Shown one piece after another: positions 30,415 through 39,569 of a stretch of DNA of 64,000 nucleotides. How positions within the stretch are numbered: the first letter of the stretch is position 1; each line of letters begins with the position of its first letter. The position numbers and the translations under genes are program-made. The stretch spans positions 62,001-126,000 of the IMG/VR virus record IMGVR_UViG_3300006923_000006, one strand, 5' to 3'. The notes below the pieces were generated by a model, which saw only the letters and a program-made list of their open reading frames with translations, was not told the origin of the DNA and ran no database searches. This DNA is from a virus.

Positions 30415-32075
30415 TGTGTGGCATATATGCTAGAGTTGGTACACATAAAATTAAAGAAAGTTGTCAAAGACTTAAAAAACTTTCCTATAGAGGATATGAC
30501 GCACATGGTTATCGCGTTGTGTGCAACGGTGGTCTTTATGCATATACTCATAAGAGACTGGGAGAAATAAAACCCACTGGTGGTGCTGATGCTCAATTAT
30601 TTTTAGGACACACTAGGTGGGCTACTAGTGGCACCAACCATGAGGAACTAGCACATCCACACAATTTTGACAACAACTATATAGTACATAACGGAATATT
30701 AAACTGTCCACCAGATAACCAAGCTGTAGAAACAGATTCTCAAATCATACCTGTTTTGATAAATAAATATATTACAGATGAAAAATCTATAGACGCTTTA
30801 GAATTGGCTTTAAAAGAACTATATAAGTACAATACAGAAATAGGAGCTATAGTCTACTACGATGAAACACATGGTCACACAAAAGAACTGATTGTTTATA
30901 CTGATTCTTTACCTCTGTTTACAAATTGTCGTGGGGTTGTGGCATCCGATACTTCTGCGTTTGAAGACGATGAAAACATATATGCCGTTCCAAAACACAT
31001 AGCTTTCACTCTTACTGAAGAAGGTCTAATTGATAATGGTCTTGTGGCTATAGGTCTAGAAAAAGCATCAAGGAAAAAATCTGATAAAACCAAGCATACG
31101 GAAAATTTCACACTAAACGAGATTGCAGAACAGGCGGATTTAATCAAAGAAATAGAACAACGCAATGTTAGTCCTTTGACAGATTTGATATACTCTGACC
31201 GTAGGATTATGACAATTGCTTGTGGTAGTAGTCATTATGCGGGAATGTTAGGCGGCTTATATTTAGGTAACACGGGCGTAAGGTGTAATCAGAGATACGC
31301 AAGCGAAATACAAGACGGTCTTTACTATTCTGACGAGTATACAACCCATATGCTGATTTCTCAGAGTGGTGAGACAAAAGACGTGATAGATTCCGCCAAA
31401 ATAATCAAAAAAGGCTTTGCGTTAATTAACAGGAGTAACAGTTCTTTATCTCATATTTTTCCTTCATATATGATGGGCGTAGGCGAAGAAATTGGCGTTG
31501 CTGCAACTAAGTCTTTTATGGCTACAGCTTTATTGATGTATAAATGCGGACATATTACATCTTTTAAAAATCTAGCGACCTGTGTCAGAGATTTGACAAG
31601 TCCACAAACTTCGGGTATTATTAAAGGGTACGCGAAGCAGTTTAAAAATTATCGCAATATGCTGATTCTGGGAACAGGACTGAATTACCCAATCGCTCTT
31701 GAAGCGGCGTTGAAAATTAAAGAAGTATCTTATATCCATGCAGAGGGTATGCCTTCGTCAGAAATTAAACATGGTCCATTAGCTCTTATAGATGATGATA
31801 CGTTGTCTGTATGTATAGTTGACAAGACAGACCCTAAAGTAGTGGAATCAATCAGAAATATAGAACAGATTAAAACCCGTGGTGGTGAAGTATTAGTCAT
31901 TGGCAACAATAATTATACAAGTAAAAATCAAATATTAACTATACCATGTGACAATAAAGACCTACAACCTTTGGTTAATTTGGTTGTACTACAATTGTTT
32001 GCATGTTATTTAGCTGAAGCCAAAGGATTAAATGTAGACAAACCAAGGAATTTAGCTAAGTCGGTGACTGTATGA
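30414..32075 (+). CDS. glmS: Glutamine-fructose-6-phosphate aminotransferase
   Basis: A 553-residue enzyme making glucosamine-6-phosphate from fructose-6-phosphate and glutamine. The N-terminal glutaminase starts with the catalytic Cys2 ('MCGIYARVG') and has 'GHTRWATSG' and 'HNGIL'; two SIS domains follow ('ACGSSHYAG', 'SQSGETKDVIDS') and the C-terminal tail 'DKPRNLAKSVTV' is the classic GlmS ending. Somewhat shorter than cellular GlmS (about 600). It sits inside the replication cluster between dnaQ-like and the second polymerase gene, and together with the GNA1-like gene points to N-acetylglucosamine production. Confidence 0.93.
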   Translation: MCGIYARVGTHKIKESCQRLKKLSYRGYDAHGYRVVCNGGLYAYTHKRLGEIKPTGGADAQLFLGHTRWATSGTNHEELAHPHNFDNNYIVHNGILNCPPDNQAVETDSQIIPVLINKYITDEKSIDALELALKELYKYNTEIGAIVYYDETHGHTKELIVYTDSLPLFTNCRGVVASDTSAFEDDENIYAVPKHIAFTLTEEGLIDNGLVAIGLEKASRKKSDKTKHTENFTLNEIAEQADLIKEIEQRNVSPLTDLIYSDRRIMTIACGSSHYAGMLGGLYLGNTGVRCNQRYASEIQDGLYYSDEYTTHMLISQSGETKDVIDSAKIIKKGFALINRSNSSLSHIFPSYMMGVGEEIGVAATKSFMATALLMYKCGHITSFKNLATCVRDLTSPQTSGIIKGYAKQFKNYRNMLILGTGLNYPIALEAALKIKEVSYIHAEGMPSSEIKHGPLALIDDDTLSVCIVDKTDPKVVESIRNIEQIKTRGGEVLVIGNNNYTSKNQILTIPCDNKDLQPLVNLVVLQLFACYLAEAKGLNVDKPRNLAKSVTV

Positions 32076-32185
32076 ATAAAGAAGAGATAACAAAATTGTT
32101 GGTATATACCTTGGACCATTGTCTTAATGGAGACAAGACTATTATCTTAGAAAAAAAAGATATGGACAAAATAATAAATGACTGA
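32072..32185 (+). CDS. Small hypothetical protein (37 aa)
   Basis: ATG overlaps the glmS stop (ATGA) and its own stop overlaps the next start, so it is tightly coupled on both sides. The pattern 'KLLVYTLDH...GDKTIILEKKDMDKI' resembles the 51-aa protein at 47585, suggesting a small paralogous pair. Function unknown. Confidence 0.5.
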   Translation: MNKEEITKLLVYTLDHCLNGDKTIILEKKDMDKIIND

Positions 32186-33986
32186 ATATTACGAAATGTC
32201 GTGTGGTTGTAAGTTTCCGATTCAAGATGTTAAAAAAAGAGACAATTGTGATTCATTACCACCAATACAAATAGACTACGAAAATATTAGATATGACTGT
32301 CCAGCTACTTGGGAACTCCTACAAAGCGGACAAACTAAAGGGGTCTTTCAATTAGAAACCAGACTTGGTCAAGGGTGGTCTAAAAAAATATCACCAGAAA
32401 ATCTAGGTCACCTATCTGCTTTGGGTGCTTTGCTGCGTCCTGGTTGTTTGAAGTCTAAAATTTCTGGCAAGTCTATGACAGAACTATATGCAGATAGAAA
32501 AGCCGGATTAGAAAAGACAGAATATATCCACGAGTCATTAAAGTCTATATTGTCTTCGACACATGGTGTATTAACTTTTCAGGAGCAGGCTATGGCTATT
32601 GCTCAGAAACTAGCAGGGTTTAATCTACAAGAAGCTGATGTTTTGCGTAAAGCTATTGGTAAGAAAAAAGCCGATATTATGACGAAAGTTAAAAAAACTT
32701 TCATGGACGGTTGTGCAAAAACTAAAGTAGTTCCTGTAGAAATTGCAGAACAGATTTTTGGCTGGATTCAAGAGTCACAAAAATATTCGTTCAATGCAAG
32801 CCATAGTTATTCGTATGGTATGATTGGCTACTGGACAGCTTATGCTAAAGCACATTTTCCACAACACTTTTTTACAGCATGGTTGTATTACGCTAAAGAA
32901 AAGATTGACCCGCACGCAGAGACCAAACAGTTAGTTGCTGATGCCAAAAATTTTGAAGTAGACATATGTCCTCCTTTGTTGGAGACAACAGAAAAAGGAG
33001 ACCCTGGTGATTTTACTCTATATGAGAATAAAGTATACTTTGGTATTAGAAATGTTAAAAGAGTAGGCGATTCGCATATCAAAAAACTCCTTTCTCACGT
33101 AGTGAGTAACGAAGAAGCATTAGACAAAGACATCAAAGATTTTAATTGGTATGAATTCCTGTGTTCTTTTGGTAGGCAAATCAACAAAAATACTATCCAA
33201 GGTATCATGTCTGTCGGAGGGTTAGACGGACTTAATAAATCTAGAACTAGTATGTTATTTGAATATCATCTGTATACTAAATTAACTTCAAGAGAAAAAG
33301 AACTACTTAGTATACTAGGCGGATTTAGCCCAGAAGAAATCCAGGTAAAGGTTGATGGCGAATTATACGGTATAAACCCCGCAAGTCCTGATGTAATCAA
33401 TCAAATGAATATATTGGGTGTTAAAGCTGCTGCTAGGAAAAAAATTGCTTATGTGGCGGATTTATATAATTCTGACGAAAGATGCGACAATTTGCGAGAC
33501 GGGTTGGTAATTTTATCTGAATGCGAGATAATATCTAAAAATAGACAAAATAAAATCGGTGAAATGATTATTTCTCTTGATGAACCTCCTCATTCCCTAG
33601 TTGATGATTCCAAATGGATAAATCGCACAGAGTCTGAACTTTTAGGTATTTCTATCACCTGTAGCAACCTAGATGTTGTTGACCAATCGTTTGCTGTTAC
33701 TGCTACTTGTAAAGAATTTGTGGATGGACGTGTTGGACTAATGAGTTTAGGTGTAGAAATTAATGAAGTCAAAGAACACGTAATTAAAAAGAAGGGAAAC
33801 ATGGAAGGAATGACCATGGCGTTTTTGACCGTACAAGACGATTCGGGTGTGGTTGATTCTATTATTATGTTTCCAGATGCTTACGAAAGTTTTAAGCATT
33901 TATTATATCCAGAAAATACTGTCTTATTAGTCGGAGAGCGTTCTGACCGGGACTCTTTAATAGTAAAAAAGGTACGACAAATTTAA
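32178..33986 (+). CDS. dnaE: DNA polymerase III alpha subunit, C-terminal half (fingers to OB domain)
   Basis: 602 residues continuing where the 26192 gene stops: 'TWELLQSGQTKGVFQLET' matches the DnaE segment 'SFDMLQRSETTAVFQLES', then 'LGALLRPGCLKS', 'ILSSTHGVLTFQEQ', 'LRKAIGKKK' and 'FNASHSYSYGMIGYWTAYAKAHFP' (fingers), helix-hairpin-helix-like region, and an OB-type C-terminus. It carries no catalytic acid; those are in the first half. The extra N-terminal 30 residues contain 'CGC' and may help joining. The start ATG overlaps the small upstream gene. Confidence 0.88.
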   Translation: MTEYYEMSCGCKFPIQDVKKRDNCDSLPPIQIDYENIRYDCPATWELLQSGQTKGVFQLETRLGQGWSKKISPENLGHLSALGALLRPGCLKSKISGKSMTELYADRKAGLEKTEYIHESLKSILSSTHGVLTFQEQAMAIAQKLAGFNLQEADVLRKAIGKKKADIMTKVKKTFMDGCAKTKVVPVEIAEQIFGWIQESQKYSFNASHSYSYGMIGYWTAYAKAHFPQHFFTAWLYYAKEKIDPHAETKQLVADAKNFEVDICPPLLETTEKGDPGDFTLYENKVYFGIRNVKRVGDSHIKKLLSHVVSNEEALDKDIKDFNWYEFLCSFGRQINKNTIQGIMSVGGLDGLNKSRTSMLFEYHLYTKLTSREKELLSILGGFSPEEIQVKVDGELYGINPASPDVINQMNILGVKAAARKKIAYVADLYNSDERCDNLRDGLVILSECEIISKNRQNKIGEMIISLDEPPHSLVDDSKWINRTESELLGISITCSNLDVVDQSFAVTATCKEFVDGRVGLMSLGVEINEVKEHVIKKKGNMEGMTMAFLTVQDDSGVVDSIIMFPDAYESFKHLLYPENTVLLVGERSDRDSLIVKKVRQI

Positions 33987-34499
33987 ATGTTCAAAAAACA
34001 AATAGACGAAATGCATGAAAAAGCAGGTTTTTTGGTTTATGTCACAGAAAACAAACACGGTTGTACAGCTATGTTCCCTTGTGCTGTTATAAGACAGTAC
34101 AATTTTGATAAATTATGTAGAGAATATGTTATAAACAACAATCAACTAACCATCAAAGACAAGGATTATAAAGTAGAATACACATATAAGCCTTATATGA
34201 TACGTGTTTTAATATTGTTAGATATTACAATTCAGGCTAGTTGTAGAGGAATTTCTAGTTCTCAGCTTTATTTTTCTAAAAACAAAGAAAAAAGATTGAC
34301 AAGAGGGCGAGAATCGGTATTATCTCTAATGAGCCCCCCAACAGATGAAAACGAACAAAAATTAGAAAACAAACTAAAACAACTATTTGACGCATTATTG
34401 TTGGGTGATGGCTCACACGCAGAAGAATTGGCTCGCAAGTTTGACTTGCAAGATGGCTACAATGAAATTTTGATTCTATTTGAAAACGGAGGATTTTAA
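33987..34499 (+). CDS. Hypothetical protein (170 aa)
   Basis: Begins immediately after the polymerase stop and ends immediately before ssb, all in one operon. Mixed alpha/beta, with a C-terminal helical part. No family is recognised; a replisome accessory role is suggested only by position. Confidence 0.5.
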   Translation: MFKKQIDEMHEKAGFLVYVTENKHGCTAMFPCAVIRQYNFDKLCREYVINNNQLTIKDKDYKVEYTYKPYMIRVLILLDITIQASCRGISSSQLYFSKNKEKRLTRGRESVLSLMSPPTDENEQKLENKLKQLFDALLLGDGSHAEELARKFDLQDGYNEILILFENGGF

Positions 34500-34910
34500 A
34501 TGTTAAATTTAACAGGAACAGGAAGATTTACGGCTGACCCTGAATTGAGAACTACCAAAGACGGTGTTTCTGTATGTGATTTTGTGTTGGCTCACAATGA
34601 GTATCGTAAAGACGCTAATGGAGAACGAAAGTCTTTTGCAGGATTTTTCAACTTTGTTATTTGGGACAAAGCAGCAGAAATTGTATGCAAGTATGCTAAA
34701 AAAGGTGACTTGATTGAAATTCGAGCTACACCTAGACAAGACAAGTGGGAAACTGAAGAAGGAGACAAGCGTTCCAAGATTGTTTTTCGTGTCGATGCGT
34801 TCAACTTTATCTCAACAGGACGTAAGAATTCTGAAACGGAAACTAAAGCTGAAGAAACAAAGGAACCAGTAACACCAGCGGGAGAACCAATAGATGACGC
34901 ACCATTCTAG
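34500..34910 (+). CDS. ssb: Single-stranded DNA-binding protein
   Basis: A 136-residue SSB of bacterial type: OB fold starting 'LNLTGTGRFTADPELRTT', aromatic residues in 'GFFNFVIWDKAAE', strand 'IEIRATPRQDKWE', a disordered Glu/Thr-rich linker and the acidic tip 'DDAPF'. The tip recruits repair and replication proteins in bacteria. It coats single-stranded DNA at the fork. The sigma-factor gene begins inside its last codons. Confidence 0.92.
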   Translation: MLNLTGTGRFTADPELRTTKDGVSVCDFVLAHNEYRKDANGERKSFAGFFNFVIWDKAAEIVCKYAKKGDLIEIRATPRQDKWETEEGDKRSKIVFRVDAFNFISTGRKNSETETKAEETKEPVTPAGEPIDDAPF

Positions 34911-35391
34911 TAATGGTGGTGCTCCAAATATAAGCGGACCTGACGATATTATTAAACTCAATATGGGACTAATAGTATCTCAGGTCCGCTCTTTTTGTGG
35001 ACCACGACATAATGACTTTGAGGATTATATACAAATTGGATGTATGGCTGTTGTAAAATGTTATGATAGTTATGATGAAAGCAAAGCAAGATGGACGACA
35101 TATGCGTGTAGTTGTATCAGAAACGCTCTTAAAAATGAACTCAGAAAAAAACAACGAAACATTAAAACAGTTAATATAGACAACATAGACGAAGAAAAAT
35201 GGTATTACGACACCAACATTAATGATTCCATTCCAGAAAACCTAGAAGACAACGAACGACAAATTCTAGATTTAAAAATAGCGGGTTATACTCGTAAAGA
35301 AATAGCAGAAATTACTGGGCAATCATCTAAAAGTGTAAGATATCAAATTACAAGACTTCTTAAAAAACTGAGGCAAATAAATGAAACCTAG
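34894..35391 (+). CDS. Sigma-70-family RNA polymerase sigma factor
   Basis: A 165-residue protein with sigma region 2 ('DFEDYIQIGCMAVVKCYDSYDESK...WTTYACSCIRNALKNELRKKQR') and region 4 helix-turn-helix ('GYTRKEIAEITGQSSKSVRYQI'). It lacks regions 1 and 3, like ECF and phage late sigma factors such as T4 gp55. It probably directs host RNA polymerase to phage promoters; recurrent promoter-like motifs exist in this window. It overlaps ssb by 17 nt and the next gene by 11 nt. Confidence 0.82.
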   Translation: MTHHSSNGGAPNISGPDDIIKLNMGLIVSQVRSFCGPRHNDFEDYIQIGCMAVVKCYDSYDESKARWTTYACSCIRNALKNELRKKQRNIKTVNIDNIDEEKWYYDTNINDSIPENLEDNERQILDLKIAGYTRKEIAEITGQSSKSVRYQITRLLKKLRQINET

Positions 35392-37012
35392 AATATTAAT
35401 GTGCAATGAAGCATCTTTTTTATCTACTGGTTACGCTACATATGGCAGAGAAGTTTTGAAAAGACTGTATGCTTCTGGTAGGTATGAAATAGCTGAATTT
35501 GCTAGTTATGCAAAAAAAACAGATGTAAGACTAAATACTATTCCTTGGAGGGTATATTGTAATCTTCCAGACACAGAAGAAGAACAGCAAGCTTTTAATT
35601 CACAGCCAATTAATCAATTTGGTGCTTGGAGATTTGAACAAGTATGTTTGGATTTTAAACCACATTGCGTATTCAATATTTTAGATTGGTGGATGATGTC
35701 TTTTCAAGAAGAAAGTCCTTTTAAAAAATGTTTTAAATGGGCAATCATGCCAACAGTAGACAGTGTTCCACAACACGAACAATGGTTAGCTACGTATGCA
35801 AATGCAGATGCTGTTTTTACATATCAAGACTGGTCATATAAGGTTTTGGAAAAACAAGGAGGAGGTAACATCAATCTATTAGGCACAGCTTCTCCTGCTG
35901 CCGACGATTGTTATTTTCCTGTGGAGAACAAAGACGAAATCAAACAACAGCTAGGTATTGGTAACTACAAAGTAATCGGTACAATTATGCGAAATCAAAG
36001 ACGTAAATTGTTTCCAGATTTATTTCAAGCTTTTCGCAAATTCTTAGACCAATCAAAAAAGAAAGACGTGCTGTTATATTGTCACACTAGCTATCCAGAC
36101 AACGGGTGGGACATACCAAAAATACTTCTTGACAATGGTATAGCATCTAAGGTTTTATTTACTTACAAATGTAAAAGTTGTCAATCTGCATATCCAGCAT
36201 TTTTTAGCGATGCTGTTTCTATATGTATTCAATGTGGTCAACCAACAGCCAGTCCGTGTAATGTACAAGATGGTGTATCCCCAGAGATAATGTCAAAGAT
36301 TATTAACATTTTTGACTTATATGTACAGCCTGCTAATTCAGAAGGTTTGGGTATGCCTCAACTAGAAGCTGCAATGTGTGGTGTCCCAATAATGTCTACT
36401 AACTTTTCTGCTATGGAAGATGTTGTTAAAAAACTAAAAGGATATCCAATTCCTGTTGTCGGCTACCAATGGGAAGTAGAGACAGGATGTAAAAGAGCAT
36501 TACCAGATATTGATTGGATGGCAAATAAATTTGAAGAGTTTTTTGACATGCCAAAAGCTATGCAATTAGCTAAAGGTAAACAAACAAGAAATTTAGCAGA
36601 AAAATATTCAAGTTGGGACCAAACAGCCGAAACATGGGCAAGCTTTTTTAACACAATTGATACAACACAAGCTGAACAACTATGGAAACTACCCCCAGAT
36701 ATTGCACAACCACATGCTGATATTGATAGTTCTCGTATGTCTAATAGAGAATATGTAAGATTTTTGATTACCAAAGTGTTATGTGATACTAGTAAATTAG
36801 GTAGTTATCTAGAACTAAGAATGACCAGAGACTTAAATTGTCAACAAACAGAAATTGGTCGTACCAATCTTAGTTACATGAACGACGATTCTATGATGGC
36901 TATTAAATCAGACTTTATTCCTTTTACTAGAGAAAACGCATATAATGCTATGGTTAATTCTCGTGATAAAATCAACCAATGGGAGCAAGCAAGACATGCC
37001 AGCAACGCCTAA
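35381..37012 (+). CDS. GT4-like glycosyltransferase with inserted zinc ribbon
   Basis: A 543-residue GT-B enzyme: N-domain 'MCNEASFLSTGYATYGREVLKRL', C-domain sugar-nucleotide motif 'DLYVQPANSEGLGMPQLEAAMCGVPIMSTNF' (E-x7-E type). Between them, around residues 264-290, lies 'CKSCQ...CIQCG', a CxxC...CxxC zinc ribbon not usual for the family. First gene of the glycan island. Donor unknown. Confidence 0.8.
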   Translation: MKPRILMCNEASFLSTGYATYGREVLKRLYASGRYEIAEFASYAKKTDVRLNTIPWRVYCNLPDTEEEQQAFNSQPINQFGAWRFEQVCLDFKPHCVFNILDWWMMSFQEESPFKKCFKWAIMPTVDSVPQHEQWLATYANADAVFTYQDWSYKVLEKQGGGNINLLGTASPAADDCYFPVENKDEIKQQLGIGNYKVIGTIMRNQRRKLFPDLFQAFRKFLDQSKKKDVLLYCHTSYPDNGWDIPKILLDNGIASKVLFTYKCKSCQSAYPAFFSDAVSICIQCGQPTASPCNVQDGVSPEIMSKIINIFDLYVQPANSEGLGMPQLEAAMCGVPIMSTNFSAMEDVVKKLKGYPIPVVGYQWEVETGCKRALPDIDWMANKFEEFFDMPKAMQLAKGKQTRNLAEKYSSWDQTAETWASFFNTIDTTQAEQLWKLPPDIAQPHADIDSSRMSNREYVRFLITKVLCDTSKLGSYLELRMTRDLNCQQTEIGRTNLSYMNDDSMMAIKSDFIPFTRENAYNAMVNSRDKINQWEQARHASNA

Positions 37013-38111
37013 AGTTCTATTTGTAGGACATTATAGAGAACAATCAGGTTGGGGTAATGCCGCACAGGACTATATTTTGGCAATGGATAGGGCTGGCGTC
37101 GATGTTGTTCCTAGGCCAATTAAACTAAACAACGTTCAAGCAAAAGTACATCCTAGAATTTTAGCATTGGAACGTAACAGGTCACCACAAGATTGTGATG
37201 TTTGTATTCAAAACGTTTTACCACACTTTATGAAATACGATGGTAGATTCAAAAAGAATATTGGTATATGCTTTACAGAAACAACAGAAAGAGGAATCAG
37301 TGATTGGCATGACCATATGGAATTAATGGATGAAATATGGGCTCCAAACAACGACATGCCTGCTCAATCAAACTTAAATGTTCCTGTTTATCCAATTGGG
37401 GTTCCTTGTAATCCAAGTAAATATCATAACGAATATCCTGATATACCACAACTCTCTCAAGAGACGATGGGTAATTACGTATTTTATTACATTGGTGAAT
37501 TTAGCAGAAAGAAAAATATTACAAGTATTTTAAGAGCGTTTCATTCTGAGTTCGACTTCGATGAACCAGTGTCTTTAGTTTTAAAGTGTAATAAATTTGG
37601 CGTAGACCATACACAACTTGCTGAAGAAATCGCTGGCAATTGCACTAAAGTTAAAGAAAATCTTAAAAAGTATTCTGATTTAAATAGATACAAAAAAGAA
37701 ATAACTATAACACAATATCTACAAGAAGACCAAATTATGTCTTTACACAATCAATTTGATTGTTTTGTAACAACCAGCTTTGGAGAAGGATGGTGTGTTC
37801 CTGCTTTTGATGCCTTGTCTATGGGAAACATGGTTTTAGCACCTAATTTTGGTGGACCAACAGACTATTTAAATGATAGAATTTCTGTACACAAAGAACC
37901 AGCTTTTGGTATGACAGAAACTTTTCCAGACATTTTTACTTGTAAAGAAAATTGGCACAGAATGGATATCTCCGCATTAATGAAAGGTATGAGAAAAATG
38001 TTCAATCAAGGAAAAAATAGCAATAAAACAACAAATGCGGGAATTATCGACGAATACAGTTATGACAATGTTGGCAATCTAATGAAAGAGTTGTTGGAGG
38101 GTTCGGTATGA
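36996..38111 (+). CDS. GT4-family glycosyltransferase
   Basis: A 371-residue GT-B enzyme: 'VLFVGHYREQSGWGNAAQDYI' start and 'FDCFVTTSFGEGWCVPAFDALSMGNMVLAPNFGGPTDYL' as the donor-binding region, with 'YIGEFSRKKNI' at the domain hinge. ATG 36996 is chosen (MPATPKVLFVGHY); it overlaps the previous gene by 17 nt. Donor and acceptor unknown. Confidence 0.82.
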   Translation: MPATPKVLFVGHYREQSGWGNAAQDYILAMDRAGVDVVPRPIKLNNVQAKVHPRILALERNRSPQDCDVCIQNVLPHFMKYDGRFKKNIGICFTETTERGISDWHDHMELMDEIWAPNNDMPAQSNLNVPVYPIGVPCNPSKYHNEYPDIPQLSQETMGNYVFYYIGEFSRKKNITSILRAFHSEFDFDEPVSLVLKCNKFGVDHTQLAEEIAGNCTKVKENLKKYSDLNRYKKEITITQYLQEDQIMSLHNQFDCFVTTSFGEGWCVPAFDALSMGNMVLAPNFGGPTDYLNDRISVHKEPAFGMTETFPDIFTCKENWHRMDISALMKGMRKMFNQGKNSNKTTNAGIIDEYSYDNVGNLMKELLEGSV

Positions 38112-39115
38112 TAAATCCTATTAAGTCTATATTTAGACAATCTCATAGAAGTGATACATGTAAGTTAAACATTCTTTGTGGAGCAACCCACGAGAGAACG
38201 GAGACAAACATGGCGAAAACTGGACATAACTTTTATGCTATTGATGGAGAACATATTAAAGGATGGAATACTGACTTTGCTCCTATGCCTAGTAATTACA
38301 CCTTACTTAATAGTCCAGAACCACCTGCTTGGGTGGAGTTCGATTTGGTATTATCCCAGAATAAGTTTGGACAGTTTGAACCACTAAGTAATTTAGCTAG
38401 GCAAATGCACCTACCTTTAGTTAGTCTGGAACACACTTTACCTTTTATTGGCTGGTCAGAAGAACATGTAGAACATCTACGTAATTTACGTGGTGATATT
38501 AATGTGTTTATTTCTGATTTTAGCATAAAAGAATGGGGATGGACAACAGAAAAAGACGATACCGTTGTTGTCACACATATGGTTGATACGGATTTATTTA
38601 AACCATCTGACCACGACGTTAGAAATCAATACGGACTATCTGTGGTAAACGATTGGATAAATCGAGATTGGTGCTGTGGATTTAAAATTTGGCAACGAGT
38701 CACAAAAGACATGCCTGTTAAAGTACGTGGCGATACCGAAGGATTATCAACGTCAACAAAGACTACGGCAGAGTTAATACAGGAATATCAACAAGCAAGT
38801 ATTTTTGTCAATACGTCAACAATTAGTCCTGTTCCAACAGTTATGCTAGAAGCAATGGCGTGTGAATGTGCCGTTGTAACTACAGCAACGTGTATGATTC
38901 CAGAGATTATTATTGATGGACACAATGGTTTTATCTCAAATGACGAAACAGAACTTAGAGAAAAATTTCAGTATTTATTAGATAACCCTAAAGTAGCAAG
39001 AGAGTTAGGACAAAACGCCAGAAAAACCATATTAAACAATTTTGCAGAAGATAGATATGTCAAACAATGGAACGACATATTCAATCAAGTCAAAAACACA
39101 GTATTTACAGGATAA
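38108..39115 (+). CDS. GT4-family glycosyltransferase
   Basis: A 335-residue GT-B enzyme with 'ASIFVNTSTISPVPTVMLEAMACECAVVTT' and 'IPEIIIDGHNGFI' typical of GT4 donor sites, and 'NARKTILNNF' helix at the end. GGAGG precedes the ATG, which overlaps the prior stop (ATGA). Confidence 0.82.
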   Translation: MINPIKSIFRQSHRSDTCKLNILCGATHERTETNMAKTGHNFYAIDGEHIKGWNTDFAPMPSNYTLLNSPEPPAWVEFDLVLSQNKFGQFEPLSNLARQMHLPLVSLEHTLPFIGWSEEHVEHLRNLRGDINVFISDFSIKEWGWTTEKDDTVVVTHMVDTDLFKPSDHDVRNQYGLSVVNDWINRDWCCGFKIWQRVTKDMPVKVRGDTEGLSTSTKTTAELIQEYQQASIFVNTSTISPVPTVMLEAMACECAVVTTATCMIPEIIIDGHNGFISNDETELREKFQYLLDNPKVARELGQNARKTILNNFAEDRYVKQWNDIFNQVKNTVFTG

Positions 39116-39119
39116 CAAA

Positions 39120-39569
39120 ATGAAAAAAGTAAGAATATCTGTCGGATTAAACCAACTAAACGGTTATGTGAATATTGACCCCTTACATGGTAAAAATCCC
39201 GAAAACTTCGACGAAGACGTATTGCCATCGGAATGTAATGAAATAATTCTAGAAAACATCTTAGAATATATACCCCAAGAACAATTACCTAGCATGATGG
39301 AATACTGGGTATCCAAAATGAGACATAAAGGAAAAATATCAGTAAAATTTACTAATTTGGCAGCTATATGCAGAAAATATTTGTATAATAGATTGACGGC
39401 GGCTCAAATAAATGAATTACTATATGGTTCTGGACAACATGTGTGGGATGTTAGACGCGGGAATTATGAAGCTCAATACATAGAAGAGATATTACTACAT
39501 ATGGGATTAGTCATAACAGGAAAAGAAATTTCTGGAACAGACGTATTATTAACTGCGGAGAGACCATGA
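39120..39569 (+). CDS. Methyltransferase-like protein lacking the SAM glycine loop
   Basis: A 149-residue protein similar in layout to small SAM-dependent methyltransferases next to glycosyltransferases: 'GLNQLNGYVNIDP', 'ENILEYIPQEQLPSMMEYWVSKMRHKGKISVKF'. The usual LNLGCG start is replaced by 'ISVGLNQ', so cofactor binding may be lost. ATG 39120 has AGGA upstream. Confidence 0.5.
   Translation: MKKVRISVGLNQLNGYVNIDPLHGKNPENFDEDVLPSECNEIILENILEYIPQEQLPSMMEYWVSKMRHKGKISVKFTNLAAICRKYLYNRLTAAQINELLYGSGQHVWDVRRGNYEAQYIEEILLHMGLVITGKEISGTDVLLTAERP

Noticed and set aside
28060-32200. Split intein joining the two DnaE halves
   Set aside because: Neither the end of the first protein nor the start of the second contains Hint-domain blocks or a terminal Asn/Cys pair.
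26192-33986. Broken polymerase pseudogene
   Set aside because: Both parts are full-length for their domains, have their own starts, keep key motifs and lie in coupled operons.
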